A stretch of 64,000 nucleotides of DNA from ZC4RG19 sp017577565 (GTDB lineage: Bacteria; Actinomycetota; Acidimicrobiia; Acidimicrobiales; VFJN01), in NCBI GenBank assembly GCA_047459075.1, contig VSCH01000006.1:35348-99347 (forward strand), given 5' to 3'. The notes beneath the pieces were generated by a model. It searched no databases. It was given only the letters and a program-made list of their open reading frames with translations, and was not told where the DNA came from. Shown piece after piece: positions 42,102 through 50,286 of the stretch. Made by a program: the position numbers and the translations under genes. Within the stretch, counting starts at the first letter, position 1. Each line of letters begins with the position of its first letter.

Positions 42102-42133
42102 GTGGATCGCCGGGCACCGACTCGGAGCGCGCG

Positions 42134-43687
42134 GTGAAGGTCGAGCTCCGGGGCATCACCAAGCGGTTCCCCGGCGTCGTCGCGTGCAAGGGCGTGGACC
42201 TCACCGTCGAGAGCGGTGAGGTCCACGCCCTGCTGGGCGAGAACGGGGCGGGCAAGTCGACCCTCATGAACATCCTCTTCGGCCTCTACCGGGCCGACGA
42301 GGGCGAGGTGTGCCTCGACGGCGAGCCGTTCGACTGCCGCTCGCCGGCGCAGGCCATCGCGGCCGGCATCGGCATGGTCCACCAGCACTTCATGCTGGTC
42401 CCGGTCTTCACCGTCGCCGAGAACGTCATGCTCGGCGTCGAGCCGACCGGCCCCCTCGGGCGCCTGGACCGGGTCGAGGCCCGGCGCCGGGTCGAGGAGC
42501 TGTCCGACCGCTACGGGCTGGCGGTCGACCCCGACGCCGTGATCGAGGACCTGCCGGTCGGCGTCCAGCAGCGGGTGGAGATCCTCAAGGCGCTCTACCG
42601 CGACGCCCGCTGCCTCATCCTCGACGAGCCGACCGCGGTGCTGACCCCGCACGAGATCGACGAGCTGATGGCGATCATCCGCCAGCTCGCCGACGGCGGC
42701 CGGTCCGTCATCTTCATCAGCCACAAGCTGCGGGAGGCGCTCGGCATCGCCGACCGCATCACCGTGCTGCGCGGCGGCGAGGTCGTCGGGCACACGACGC
42801 CGGCCGAGACCGACGAGCAGGCGCTGGCGGCGATGATGGTCGGGCGCGACGTCCAGCTCGTCGTGGACAAGGCGCCGGCCCGGCCGGGCGAGCCGGTGCT
42901 CGAGGTCGACGGCCTCGTCGTGTCCGACGACCGGGGCCACCGGGCCGTCGACGGGGTGTCGCTCACCGTGCGGGCGGGCGAGATCCTGGCCATCGCCGGC
43001 GTGCAGGGCAACGGCCAGAGCGAGCTGGTCGAGGCGATCTGCGGGCTGCGGCCGGTGGACGCCGGCGCCGTCCGCCTCGACGGACGGGACGTCACCGGCC
43101 ACGACCCCCGGGCCATGTTCCGGGCGGGCCTGGCCCACGTGCCCGAGGACCGCCAGCGCGACGGCCTGATCGGCTCGCTGCCGGTGGCCGACAACCTCGT
43201 GCTCAACCAGCTCGACCGCCGGCCGTTCTCCCGCCGGTCGGTCATCAACCGCCGGGAGGTGCGGCGCCACGCCGCCCGGCTGGTCGAGGAGTTCGACGTG
43301 CGCACGCCGTCGATCGACACGCCGGTGGGCAACCTGTCGGGCGGCAACCAGCAGAAGGTCATCATCGCCCGCGAGTTCTTCCACGCCGACCGGCTGCTCG
43401 TGCTCAGCCAGCCGACCCGGGGGCTGGACGTGGGCTCGATCCAGTACATCCACCGCCAGATCGTCGCCAAGCGCGACGAGGGCGTGGCGGTGCTGCTCAA
43501 CTCGTCCGAGCTCGACGAGGTCCTCGCCCTGGCCGACCGCATCGCGGTCGTCTACCGGGGCCGGGTCGTCGGCGTGCTCGACCGGGAGGAGGCCAACCGC
43601 GAGCGGCTCGGCCTGCTCATGGCCGGGGCGGTCGAGGAGGCCGCCGCCGTCGAGGCCACCGGCGAGGAAGAGGTGACGGTCACGTGA
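42134..43687 (+). CDS. Nucleoside ABC importer, tandem ATP-binding protein
   Basis: This 517-residue protein has two ABC domains. The first has Walker A GENGAGKSTL, signature VGVQQRVEILKAL and Walker B CLILDEPTAVL; the second has IAGVQGNGQSEL, LSGGNQQKVIIAREF and LLVLSQPTRGLDVGS. The second Walker A and B are divergent (no GKST; Ser in place of the acidic residue), which is normal for the sugar/nucleoside CUT2-like group. It powers import by the two membrane proteins that follow. GTG 42134 is chosen; it lies 32 nt after the lipoprotein gene. The stop overlaps the first permease as GTGA. Confidence 0.93.
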   Translation: MKVELRGITKRFPGVVACKGVDLTVESGEVHALLGENGAGKSTLMNILFGLYRADEGEVCLDGEPFDCRSPAQAIAAGIGMVHQHFMLVPVFTVAENVMLGVEPTGPLGRLDRVEARRRVEELSDRYGLAVDPDAVIEDLPVGVQQRVEILKALYRDARCLILDEPTAVLTPHEIDELMAIIRQLADGGRSVIFISHKLREALGIADRITVLRGGEVVGHTTPAETDEQALAAMMVGRDVQLVVDKAPARPGEPVLEVDGLVVSDDRGHRAVDGVSLTVRAGEILAIAGVQGNGQSELVEAICGLRPVDAGAVRLDGRDVTGHDPRAMFRAGLAHVPEDRQRDGLIGSLPVADNLVLNQLDRRPFSRRSVINRREVRRHAARLVEEFDVRTPSIDTPVGNLSGGNQQKVIIAREFFHADRLLVLSQPTRGLDVGSIQYIHRQIVAKRDEGVAVLLNSSELDEVLALADRIAVVYRGRVVGVLDREEANRERLGLLMAGAVEEAAAVEATGEEEVTVT

Positions 43688-44934
43688 CCACCGCAACCGA
43701 GCAACCCCCGGCCGCGCCGCCCCCCGCCGGCGGCGACGGCGGCGACGCGGGCGCCGGGACCGGCGGCGGCCGCGGCCGGGCCGTCGTGGCCCGGCTGGCC
43801 GACCTCGGCAACGCGCTCGTCATCCCCGTGCTGGCGCTCGTGACGGCGCTGGTCGTCGGCGGCCTGGTCATGGTCTTCACCGACCCCGAGACGCTGGACG
43901 AGTGGGGGTCGTTCCTCTCCGACCCGCTCGGGGCGCTCGAGGCCTCCTGGGACCTCGTGTCCGAGTCCTACGAGGCGCTGTGGCGCAGCTCGGTGGGGAC
44001 GCCGCGCGGCATCGGCCGCACGCTGGTCGAGGCCACGCCCCTGGCGCTCGCCGGCCTGTCGGTGGCCTTCGCCTTCCGGGCCGGCCTGTTCAACATCGGC
44101 GCGGCCGGGCAGCTGATCATCGGGGCCACCTGCGCCGGGTGGGTGGGCTTCACCTGGGACCTGCCCGCCCCGATCCACCTGCCGCTGGCGGTGGTGGCCG
44201 GCTTCCTCGGCGGGGCGGCGTGGGGCGGGATCGCCGGCGTGCTGAAGGCGCGCACCGGCGCCCACGAGGTGATCACCACGATCATGCTCAACTACATCTC
44301 GTACCGGCTGCTCGACTACGCGCTGCGCTCGGACGCCTTCCAGCCGCCGGGCCGCGACGACCTCATCTCCAAGCCGGTGCGGGAGTCCGCTCGCCTCCCC
44401 GAGGTGTCGCTCGGCGAGGTCACCGTGCACGCGGGCGTCTTCGTCGCCCTGGCGGCCGCCGTCGCCGTGTGGTGGCTGCTCGAGCGCACGACGACCGGCT
44501 TCCGGCTCCGGGCCGTCGGCGCCAACCCCGACGCGGCCCGCTACGCCGGCATGAGCGTGCCCGCCATGTACGCGCTGGCGATGGTCGTGGCCGGCGGCCT
44601 GGCCGGCCTGGCCGGGACGTCGAACATCCTCGGCCGGCCGAGCTTCTCGCTGACGGGTGGCTACTACTCGTTCATCGGGTTCGACGCCATCGCCGTCGCC
44701 CTGCTCGGGCGGGCCAACCCCGCCGGCGTCCTGGTGTCGGCGTTCCTGTTCGGCGCCCTGCGCTCCGGATCGACCGGCATGCAGGCGGCCACCTCGACCC
44801 CGGTGGACATCATCGTGGTCATCCAGGCCCTCATCATCCTGTTCGTGGCGGCGCCGGCCCTGGTCCGCTCGATCTACCGGATCAAGGCGGGCCGCGGCAC
44901 CGCCCAGACCTTCACCGCGAGCTGGGGGTCGTGA
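43684..44934 (+). CDS. Nucleoside ABC importer permease 1
   Basis: The 416-residue protein has a Pro/Gly/Ala-rich cytoplasmic N-terminus (about 30 residues) and about nine helices of the BPD_transp_2 family. Signature pieces are TPLALAGLSVAFAFRAGLFNIGAAGQLIIGA, KARTGAHEVITTIMLNYISY (contact with the ATPase) and FIGFDAIAVALLGRANPAG. It pairs with the next gene to form the transmembrane channel. The GTG start overlaps the ATPase stop by 4 nt. Confidence 0.92.
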   Translation: MTTATEQPPAAPPPAGGDGGDAGAGTGGGRGRAVVARLADLGNALVIPVLALVTALVVGGLVMVFTDPETLDEWGSFLSDPLGALEASWDLVSESYEALWRSSVGTPRGIGRTLVEATPLALAGLSVAFAFRAGLFNIGAAGQLIIGATCAGWVGFTWDLPAPIHLPLAVVAGFLGGAAWGGIAGVLKARTGAHEVITTIMLNYISYRLLDYALRSDAFQPPGRDDLISKPVRESARLPEVSLGEVTVHAGVFVALAAAVAVWWLLERTTTGFRLRAVGANPDAARYAGMSVPAMYALAMVVAGGLAGLAGTSNILGRPSFSLTGGYYSFIGFDAIAVALLGRANPAGVLVSAFLFGALRSGSTGMQAATSTPVDIIVVIQALIILFVAAPALVRSIYRIKAGRGTAQTFTASWGS

Positions 44935-46226
44935 TGCCGACGACGCTCACCGAACCGCTGGCGCCCTCCCGCGAGGCCGACCTGGTCGCCGAGCGGAGCG
45001 CGGCCCGCCGCCGCGTCGGGTTCGGCGTGGCCACCGCGCTGCTGGGGCTGGTCGCGATGCTGGCGTTCGGCATCGGCAGCGAGTCGGGGCTCGACGCCGT
45101 GTTCGTGCTCAGCCGCAGCTCGGACGCCGTGCAGATCCCCGACGTGACGGTGCCGGCCCGGGCCACCGGCCTGGTGCTCGGCGTCGTCGTCGCCGCGCTG
45201 GGGGCCCTCCTCGTCACCGGGGTCGTGCGCCGGCGCACGTTCCTCGTGTTCGGGGTCGGCCTGGCGCTGTTCGTCGTGGCCCTGCTGGCCTGGGCGGCCC
45301 GCGGCGACGACATCAGCATCATCGGCCTCCTCGACGGGACGCTGTTCCGGGCCACGCCGCTCGCCCTCGGCGCCTTCGCCGGCCTGCTGTGCGAGCGGGC
45401 GGGCGTCGTGAACATCGCCATCGAGGGCATGCTGCTGGCCGGCGCGTTCGTCGCCGCGCTGACCGCCAGCGCGGCCGGCACGCCGTGGGTGGGCCTGGTC
45501 TGCGGCATGGCCGCGGGCGTGCTGCTCGGCGCCTTCCTCGGCGTCATGGCGATCACCTACCGCGTCGACCAGATCATCGGCGGCACGGTCATCAACATCT
45601 TCTCGCTCGGCCTCACGAGCTACCTCGGCACCCAGGTGCTCGCCCGGTACACCGACCTGAACGACCCGGGCGCCTTCCGGGCCTTCGGCATCCCCGGCCT
45701 CGAGCGGCTCCCGCTGGTCGGCCCGCTGCTGTTCCACAACACGATCTACGTGTTCCTCGTGTTCGTGCTCACCGCGGCGCTCTGGTGGGGGCTGTTCCGC
45801 ACCCGGTGGGGGCTGCGGGTGCGCTCGGTCGGCGAGCACCCCCGGGCGGCCGACACCGTGGGCATCGACGTGCTCCGCACCCGCTACCGCTCGGTCATGC
45901 TGGGCGGGGCGGTGGCCGGCCTCGGCGGCACGTGGTTCACGCTGGACGCCACCGGCGGCTTCAACGAGAACATGACCGCCGGCAAGGGCTTCATCGCCCT
46001 GGCCGCGCTGATCTTCGGCCGCTGGCACCCGGTCGGCGCCCTCGTGGCCGCCCTGGTGTTCGCGTTCTCGGAGGAGCTGCAGACCCGGCTGGCGCTGCTG
46101 GACACGCCGATCCCGTCCGACTTCCTGCTGATGACGCCCTACGTCGTCACGATCGTCGTGGTGGCCGGCGTCGTCGGCCGGTCCCGGGCCCCGGCGGCCG
46201 ACGGCCAGCCGTACGTGGTCGAATGA
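44934..46226 (+). CDS. Nucleoside ABC importer permease 2
   Basis: The 430-residue BPD_transp_2 protein has LFRATPLALGAFAGLLCERAGVVNIAIEGMLLAGAF, ITYRVDQIIGGTVINIFSLGLTSYL and GKGFIALAALIFGRWHPVGALVAAL, matching the second permease of BMP-dependent nucleoside importers. It has extra N-terminal helices (to about residue 120) compared with the 300-residue core. ATG 44934 shares a base with the previous stop; the GTG at 44931 would give a 4-nt overlap instead. The stop overlaps cdd as ATGA. Confidence 0.92.
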   Translation: MPTTLTEPLAPSREADLVAERSAARRRVGFGVATALLGLVAMLAFGIGSESGLDAVFVLSRSSDAVQIPDVTVPARATGLVLGVVVAALGALLVTGVVRRRTFLVFGVGLALFVVALLAWAARGDDISIIGLLDGTLFRATPLALGAFAGLLCERAGVVNIAIEGMLLAGAFVAALTASAAGTPWVGLVCGMAAGVLLGAFLGVMAITYRVDQIIGGTVINIFSLGLTSYLGTQVLARYTDLNDPGAFRAFGIPGLERLPLVGPLLFHNTIYVFLVFVLTAALWWGLFRTRWGLRVRSVGEHPRAADTVGIDVLRTRYRSVMLGGAVAGLGGTWFTLDATGGFNENMTAGKGFIALAALIFGRWHPVGALVAALVFAFSEELQTRLALLDTPIPSDFLLMTPYVVTIVVVAGVVGRSRAPAADGQPYVVE

Positions 46227-46615
46227 CCGTGCCGGGACCGGCCGAGGTCGACTGGGGCGCGCTCCGTCGGGCGGCGGCCGAGGTCGCCCGGCGGGCCTAC
46301 GCGCCCTACTCGCGCTACCGGGTGGGCGCGGCCGGCCTGACCGACGACGGGCGCGTCGTCGTCGGCTGCAACGTCGAGAACGCGTCGTACGGGCTGACGC
46401 TGTGCGCCGAGTGCGGGCTGGTGTCGTCGCTGCACGCCACCGGCGGCGGCCGGCTGGTGGCCGTGGCGGTCACCGACCCCGACGGCGCCGACCTGTCGTG
46501 CTGCGGCCGGTGCCGGCAGCTGCTGTACGAGGCCGGCGGCCCCGACCTGCTGGTGAACGAGCGCCCGCTGCGGGAGTGGCTGCCGGGCGCGTTCGGCCCG
46601 GAGGACCTGGCGTGA
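46223..46615 (+). CDS. cdd: Cytidine deaminase
   Basis: Cdd converts cytidine and deoxycytidine to uridine and deoxyuridine. The 130-residue homotetrameric type has APYSRYRVGAA, the nucleoside-binding VENASYGLTLCAECG (zinc cysteine and catalytic Glu) and the zinc pair in CCGRCRQLL. The usual proline before CGxCRQ is cysteine here, giving CC. It overlaps the permease gene by 4 nt and deoA by 4 nt, so it is part of the importer operon and acts on the imported nucleoside first. Confidence 0.94.
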   Translation: MTVPGPAEVDWGALRRAAAEVARRAYAPYSRYRVGAAGLTDDGRVVVGCNVENASYGLTLCAECGLVSSLHATGGGRLVAVAVTDPDGADLSCCGRCRQLLYEAGGPDLLVNERPLREWLPGAFGPEDLA

Positions 46616-47898
46616 CGACCGACGTGCTCGACGTCATCCGCACCAAGCGCGACGGCGGGGAGCTGTCCGACGAGCAGATCCGCTTCTTCGTCGAGGGCTA
46701 CACCGCCGGCACGATCGCCGACGAGCAGGCCGCCGCGCTGTGCATGGCCATCCTGCTGCGCGACATGGGGCCCCGCGAGCTGGCGACGTGGACCCAGGCC
46801 ATGATCGACAGCGGCGAGCGCCTCGACCTGTCGGGCGTCGGCCGGCCCACCGTCGACAAGCACTCGACGGGCGGCGTCGGCGACAAGGTGTCGCTCGCCC
46901 TCGTGCCGCTCGTGGCCGCGTGCGGGGCGGCCGTCCCGCAGCTGTCGGGCCGGGGCCTCGGCCACACCGGCGGCACGCTCGACAAGATGGAGGCCATCCC
47001 CGGCTGGCGGGCGACGCTGCCGGCCGAGCGGATCGTCGAGCAGCTGCGCGACGTCGGGGCGGTGATCTGCGCGGCGAGCGAGTCGCTGTGCCCCGCCGAC
47101 CGCAAGCTCTACGCCCTGCGGGACGTCACCGCCACGGTCGAGGCCATCCCGCTGATCGCCAGCTCGATCATGTCGAAGAAGATCGCCGAGGGCACCGAGG
47201 CGCTCGTGCTCGACGTCAAGGTCGGCTCGGGTGCCTTCCTGCCCGAGCTCGACCGGGCCCGGCGGCTGGCCGAGACGATGGTCGAGCTGGGCCGGGCCCA
47301 CGGGGTGCGCACGGTGGCGCTGATCACCGACATGGACACCCCGCTCGGCCGGGCCTGCGGCAACGCCCTGGAGGTCGCCGAGGCCGTCGAGGTGCTCGAC
47401 GGCGGCGGGCCGCCGGACCTCGTCGAGGTGACCCTGGCGCTCGCCACCGAGATGTGCCGGCTGGCCGGCCTGCCGACCGACGGGCCCGACGGCCCGGCCG
47501 CGGTGCTGGCCGACGGGCGGGCCCGGGCGGTGTGGGACCGCATGGTCGCCGCCCAGGGCGGCGACCCCCGCGCCCCGCTACCCGAGGCGCCGATCGTCCA
47601 CGAGGTGCGGGCCCCGGCCGGCGGCCACCTGCGCCGCCTCGACGCCCGGGCCGTCGGTGTGGCGGTCTGGCGCCTGGGCGCCGGCCGCAGCCGCAAGGAG
47701 GACCCCGTCTCCCCGTCGGCCGGCGCGGTCTGCCTGCGCAAGCCCGGCGACCGGGTCGAGGAGGGCGAGCCCCTGCTCCTCCTCCACGCCGACGACGAGG
47801 GCCGGCTGCCCGGCGCCCTCGCCGCGCTGGAGGGCGCGATCGAGGTCGGCCCCGAGCCGCCGGCGCCCCGGCCGCTGGTCGTCGAGCGCATCGGCTGA
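46612..47898 (+). CDS. deoA: Thymidine phosphorylase
   Basis: DeoA splits thymidine and deoxyuridine into base and 2-deoxyribose 1-phosphate. The 428-residue protein has IRTKRDGGELSDEQIRFFVEGY, the phosphate-binding DKHSTGGVGDKVSLAL, SGRGLGHTGGTLDKMEAI and the thymine-site SSIMSKKIAEG with VLDVKVGSGAF, plus the C-terminal PYNP domain. It is the last gene of the importer operon (GTGA overlap with cdd) and converges on the RpiR gene. Its product needs a phosphopentomutase before DeoC, which lies about 3.5 kb downstream. Confidence 0.95.
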   Translation: MTTDVLDVIRTKRDGGELSDEQIRFFVEGYTAGTIADEQAAALCMAILLRDMGPRELATWTQAMIDSGERLDLSGVGRPTVDKHSTGGVGDKVSLALVPLVAACGAAVPQLSGRGLGHTGGTLDKMEAIPGWRATLPAERIVEQLRDVGAVICAASESLCPADRKLYALRDVTATVEAIPLIASSIMSKKIAEGTEALVLDVKVGSGAFLPELDRARRLAETMVELGRAHGVRTVALITDMDTPLGRACGNALEVAEAVEVLDGGGPPDLVEVTLALATEMCRLAGLPTDGPDGPAAVLADGRARAVWDRMVAAQGGDPRAPLPEAPIVHEVRAPAGGHLRRLDARAVGVAVWRLGAGRSRKEDPVSPSAGAVCLRKPGDRVEEGEPLLLLHADDEGRLPGALAALEGAIEVGPEPPAPRPLVVERIG

Positions 47899-47930
47899 CG
47901 GCGACCAGCCGGGGCCGGGCGGGGCCGGGG

Positions 47931-48851
47931 TCAGCCGTAGACGTCGAACGCCTCGAGCAGCTCCTCCTCGGCCGCCAGGGTGGCGCCGGCGTCGACGCCC
48001 CGCTCGACGGCGACCGCGCTGGCCAGCGCCTGGACCAGCGACGTGAAGGCGGTCAGCGACCGCATGACGGCCACGCTCGTCGTCTCGGCGAACAGGGCGT
48101 GGGTGGCGTGGCGGGCGAGGGGCGACGACGGGTTGTCGGTCAGCGCCACGGTGGTGGCGCCGCGGGCGGCCGCCCACTCGAAGGCCCGGACCGTGGCCCG
48201 GCTGTAGCGGTGGATGGACACGCCGACGAAGCAGTCGCCGGGCCCCACCCGGCGCAGCTCGTCGACGAGCGTGCCCGGGCCGGCGCCGAGCGACGCGACG
48301 TCGTCGCGCACCAGGCGCAGCAGGTAGGCGAGCAGGTAGGCGACGGCGTGGCACTTGCGCAGGCCCAGCACGTGGACGCGGGGCGCCGTGGCCAGGGCCT
48401 CGACGGTCGCCGCCCAGGTGGCCCGGTCGACCCGCACGAGCGTGCGGGCGACGTTGGCCTGGTCGAGGGCGGCCGCCTGCTCGAGCGGGTCGAGGTCGCC
48501 GGCCGGCTCGCCGTCCGCCGGCCGGTGGGCGGCCCGCGCCCGCACCTCGGCGAACCGGCGCAGCAGCTGGGCCTCGGCCCGCAGGCGGTCACGGCACAGG
48601 CGGGTGAGGTCGCGGTAGCCGTCGAGGCCGAGCGCGGTGGCGAAGCGCACGACGGTCGACTCGTTGACGCCGGTGGCGGCGGCCAGCTCGGAGACGGTCA
48701 TGAAGGCGACGCCCTCGGGGTCGGCCACGATCCGCTCGGCGAGCAGCCGGTGCGCGGGGCTCAGCTCGGCGTGCCGCCGCTGCAGCGTCGCCACGAGCTC
48801 CTCGAAGGTGGCGGGCGGGGTGCCGTCGTGCGCCTGGCGGGCAGCGGTCAC
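47931..48851 (-). CDS. MurR/RpiR-family transcriptional regulator
   Basis: The 306-residue protein has the RpiR N-terminal helix-turn-helix (FMTVSELAAATGVNESTVVRFATALGLDGYRDL) and a C-terminal SIS domain (VHVLGLRKCHAVAYLLAYLL ... ISIHRYSRATVRAFEWA, TDNPSSPLARHA) that senses phosphosugars. The GTG at 48851 lies 6 nt after TACGGT on the minus strand, so it is leaderless. Placed between deoA and the aminotransferase/add/deoC genes, it is the best candidate regulator of nucleoside use, with (deoxy)ribose phosphate as possible ligand. A perfect palindrome in the divergent gap is its likely operator. Confidence 0.88.
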   Translation of the reverse strand: MTAARQAHDGTPPATFEELVATLQRRHAELSPAHRLLAERIVADPEGVAFMTVSELAAATGVNESTVVRFATALGLDGYRDLTRLCRDRLRAEAQLLRRFAEVRARAAHRPADGEPAGDLDPLEQAAALDQANVARTLVRVDRATWAATVEALATAPRVHVLGLRKCHAVAYLLAYLLRLVRDDVASLGAGPGTLVDELRRVGPGDCFVGVSIHRYSRATVRAFEWAAARGATTVALTDNPSSPLARHATHALFAETTSVAVMRSLTAFTSLVQALASAVAVERGVDAGATLAAEEELLEAFDVYG

Positions 48852-48857
48852 GCCGTG

Positions 48858-48863
48858 ACCGTA
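48858..48863 (-). promoter_or_regulatory. -10 element, leaderless type, for the RpiR gene
   Basis: TACGGT on the minus strand ends 6 nt before the GTG at 48851. Confidence 0.45.
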
Positions 48864-48908
48864 CCCCGCCGGCACCCGATGCACACACCACTTGCACAAT
48901 GAGATGAA

Positions 48909-48928
48909 GATGCAAGAATTCTTGCATC
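48909..48928. promoter_or_regulatory. Perfect 20-bp palindrome, likely RpiR operator
   Basis: GATGCAAGAATTCTTGCATC reads the same on both strands without a gap. It lies in a notably AT-rich patch of the 104-bp divergent gap between the RpiR gene and the aminotransferase gene. A further TTGCA half-site at 48892-48896 faces TGCAA at 48911-48915. A weak TTGCAC/AGAATT promoter (48892-48897 and 48915-48920) would be covered by the palindrome, so repression of the rightward genes is the simplest reading. Confidence 0.65.
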
Positions 48929-48955
48929 GCCTGTCCGCCACCGATCGGAGGTCCC

Positions 48956-50215
48956 GTGGCCGCACCCGTCATCGCCCCCTCCGCCACCCTCGCCGTCAAC
49001 GAGCGCGTCCAGGCCCGGCGCGCCGCCGGCCAGCAGGTGCTCCACCTCGGCTTCGGCGAGGCGGGGCTGCCCGTCCTGCCGGCGGTGGCCCGCGTCCTCG
49101 CCGAGGCCGCGCCGCTGACCGGCTACCCGCCGATCGCCGGCACCCGGGCGGCCCGGGCCGCGGCCGCCGGGTGGTTCGCCCGTCGGGGCCTGCCCACCGA
49201 CCCCGACCAGGTCGTCCTCGCCCCGGGCAGCAAGGCGCTGCTGCACGCCCTCGTCACCGCCCTGCCCGGCGACGTCGTGCTGCCCGTGCCGTCGTGGGTC
49301 AGCTACGCGGCCCAGGCGGCGCTGGCCGGCAAGCAGGTCGTCGGCGTCCCGGTGCCCGCGGCGGCCGGCGGCGTCCCCGACCCCGACCTGCTCGACGGCG
49401 CGCTGCGCCGGGCGCGGGCGGCCGGCCGGGACCCCGGCGTCCTGATCGTCACCCTCCCCGACAACCCGACGGGCACGGTCGCGGACGAGGCGCTCGTCCG
49501 ACGGGTGTGCGCGGTCGCCGAGGACCACGACCTCGCCATCGTCTCGGACGAGATCTACCGCGACCTGTCCTGGGCGCGGCGACCGGTGACCAGCCCGGCG
49601 ACGGTGGCGCCCGAGCGCACGATCGTCACCTCGGGGCTGAGCAAGAGCGTGGGGCTGGGCGGGTGGCGGATCGGGTTCGCCCGGTTCCCGGACGGGGCGC
49701 GGGGCGAGCGGGCCCGCGCCGCCGTCGTCGGGGTGGCCAGCGAGGTCTGGAGCGGCCTCGCGGCGCCGATGCAGGAGGTCGCCGCCTACGTCCTCGGCGA
49801 GCCGGCCGAGGTGCGGGCCCACGTCGAGGCCGGCCGGCGGCTCCACCAGCGGGTCACGACCGCCGTCCACGGCATCGTCGAGGCGGCCGGGGCCCGGTGC
49901 CGCCCGCCGCAGGGGGCGTTCTACCTCTACCCCGACCTCGAGCCGGCGCGGGCCCGGCTGGCCGCCGGGGGTGTCACCACCGGCGAGCAGCTCGCCGCGC
50001 ACCTCCTGGACGACCACGGCGTCGGGGTCCTGCCCGGGGCCGCCTTCGGTGACGACCCCGCCGCGCTCCGGCTCCGCCTCGCCACCAGCCTGCTGCACGG
50101 CCGCACCGACAGCGAGCGCTGGACCGCCCTCCACCACCCGGACCCGCTGGCTCTGCCCTGGGTGGCCTCGGACCTGGCCCGGCTGCGCGAGGTGCTGCAC
50201 CGCCTCCTCGGCTGA
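48956..50215 (+). CDS. Class I/II PLP aminotransferase
   Basis: The 419-residue fold-type I protein has LHLGFGEAGLPVLP, the cofactor loop APGSKALLHAL, VTLPDNPTGTV (Asn/Pro), VSDEIYRDL (Asp/Tyr) and the Schiff-base lysine in TSGLSKSVGLGGWRIGF. It resembles aspartate-type aminotransferases; the amino acid substrate is not clear. GTG 48956 has CGGAGG 5 nt upstream. It is the first gene downstream of the palindromic operator and precedes adenosine deaminase, so it may be co-regulated with nucleoside breakdown although its chemistry is not obviously part of it. Confidence 0.82.
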   Translation: MAAPVIAPSATLAVNERVQARRAAGQQVLHLGFGEAGLPVLPAVARVLAEAAPLTGYPPIAGTRAARAAAAGWFARRGLPTDPDQVVLAPGSKALLHALVTALPGDVVLPVPSWVSYAAQAALAGKQVVGVPVPAAAGGVPDPDLLDGALRRARAAGRDPGVLIVTLPDNPTGTVADEALVRRVCAVAEDHDLAIVSDEIYRDLSWARRPVTSPATVAPERTIVTSGLSKSVGLGGWRIGFARFPDGARGERARAAVVGVASEVWSGLAAPMQEVAAYVLGEPAEVRAHVEAGRRLHQRVTTAVHGIVEAAGARCRPPQGAFYLYPDLEPARARLAAGGVTTGEQLAAHLLDDHGVGVLPGAAFGDDPAALRLRLATSLLHGRTDSERWTALHHPDPLALPWVASDLARLREVLHRLLG

Positions 50216-50275
50216 CCGGCGCCCCCGTGCCGGACGACCGGCCCGTCGAGCGTCCGCGGCAGGCCCCGTCCTCGG

Positions 50276-50281
50276 TACCCT
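50276..50281 (+). promoter_or_regulatory. -10 element, leaderless type, for add
   Basis: TACCCT ends 5 nt before the ATG at 50287. Confidence 0.45.
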
Positions 50282-50286
50282 GCGGC

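Noticed and set aside
42090..42250. The ATPase gene starting further upstream
   Set aside because: GTG 42134 begins directly with the conserved VELRGITKRFPGV strand; upstream in-frame sequence is the lipoprotein gene's 3' end in another frame.
43330..43480. Degenerate second ATP site in the nucleoside ABC protein (SQPTRGLDVG, no GKST in the second Walker A)
   Set aside because: This asymmetry is normal in tandem ATPases of the sugar/nucleoside group and is not a sign of decay.
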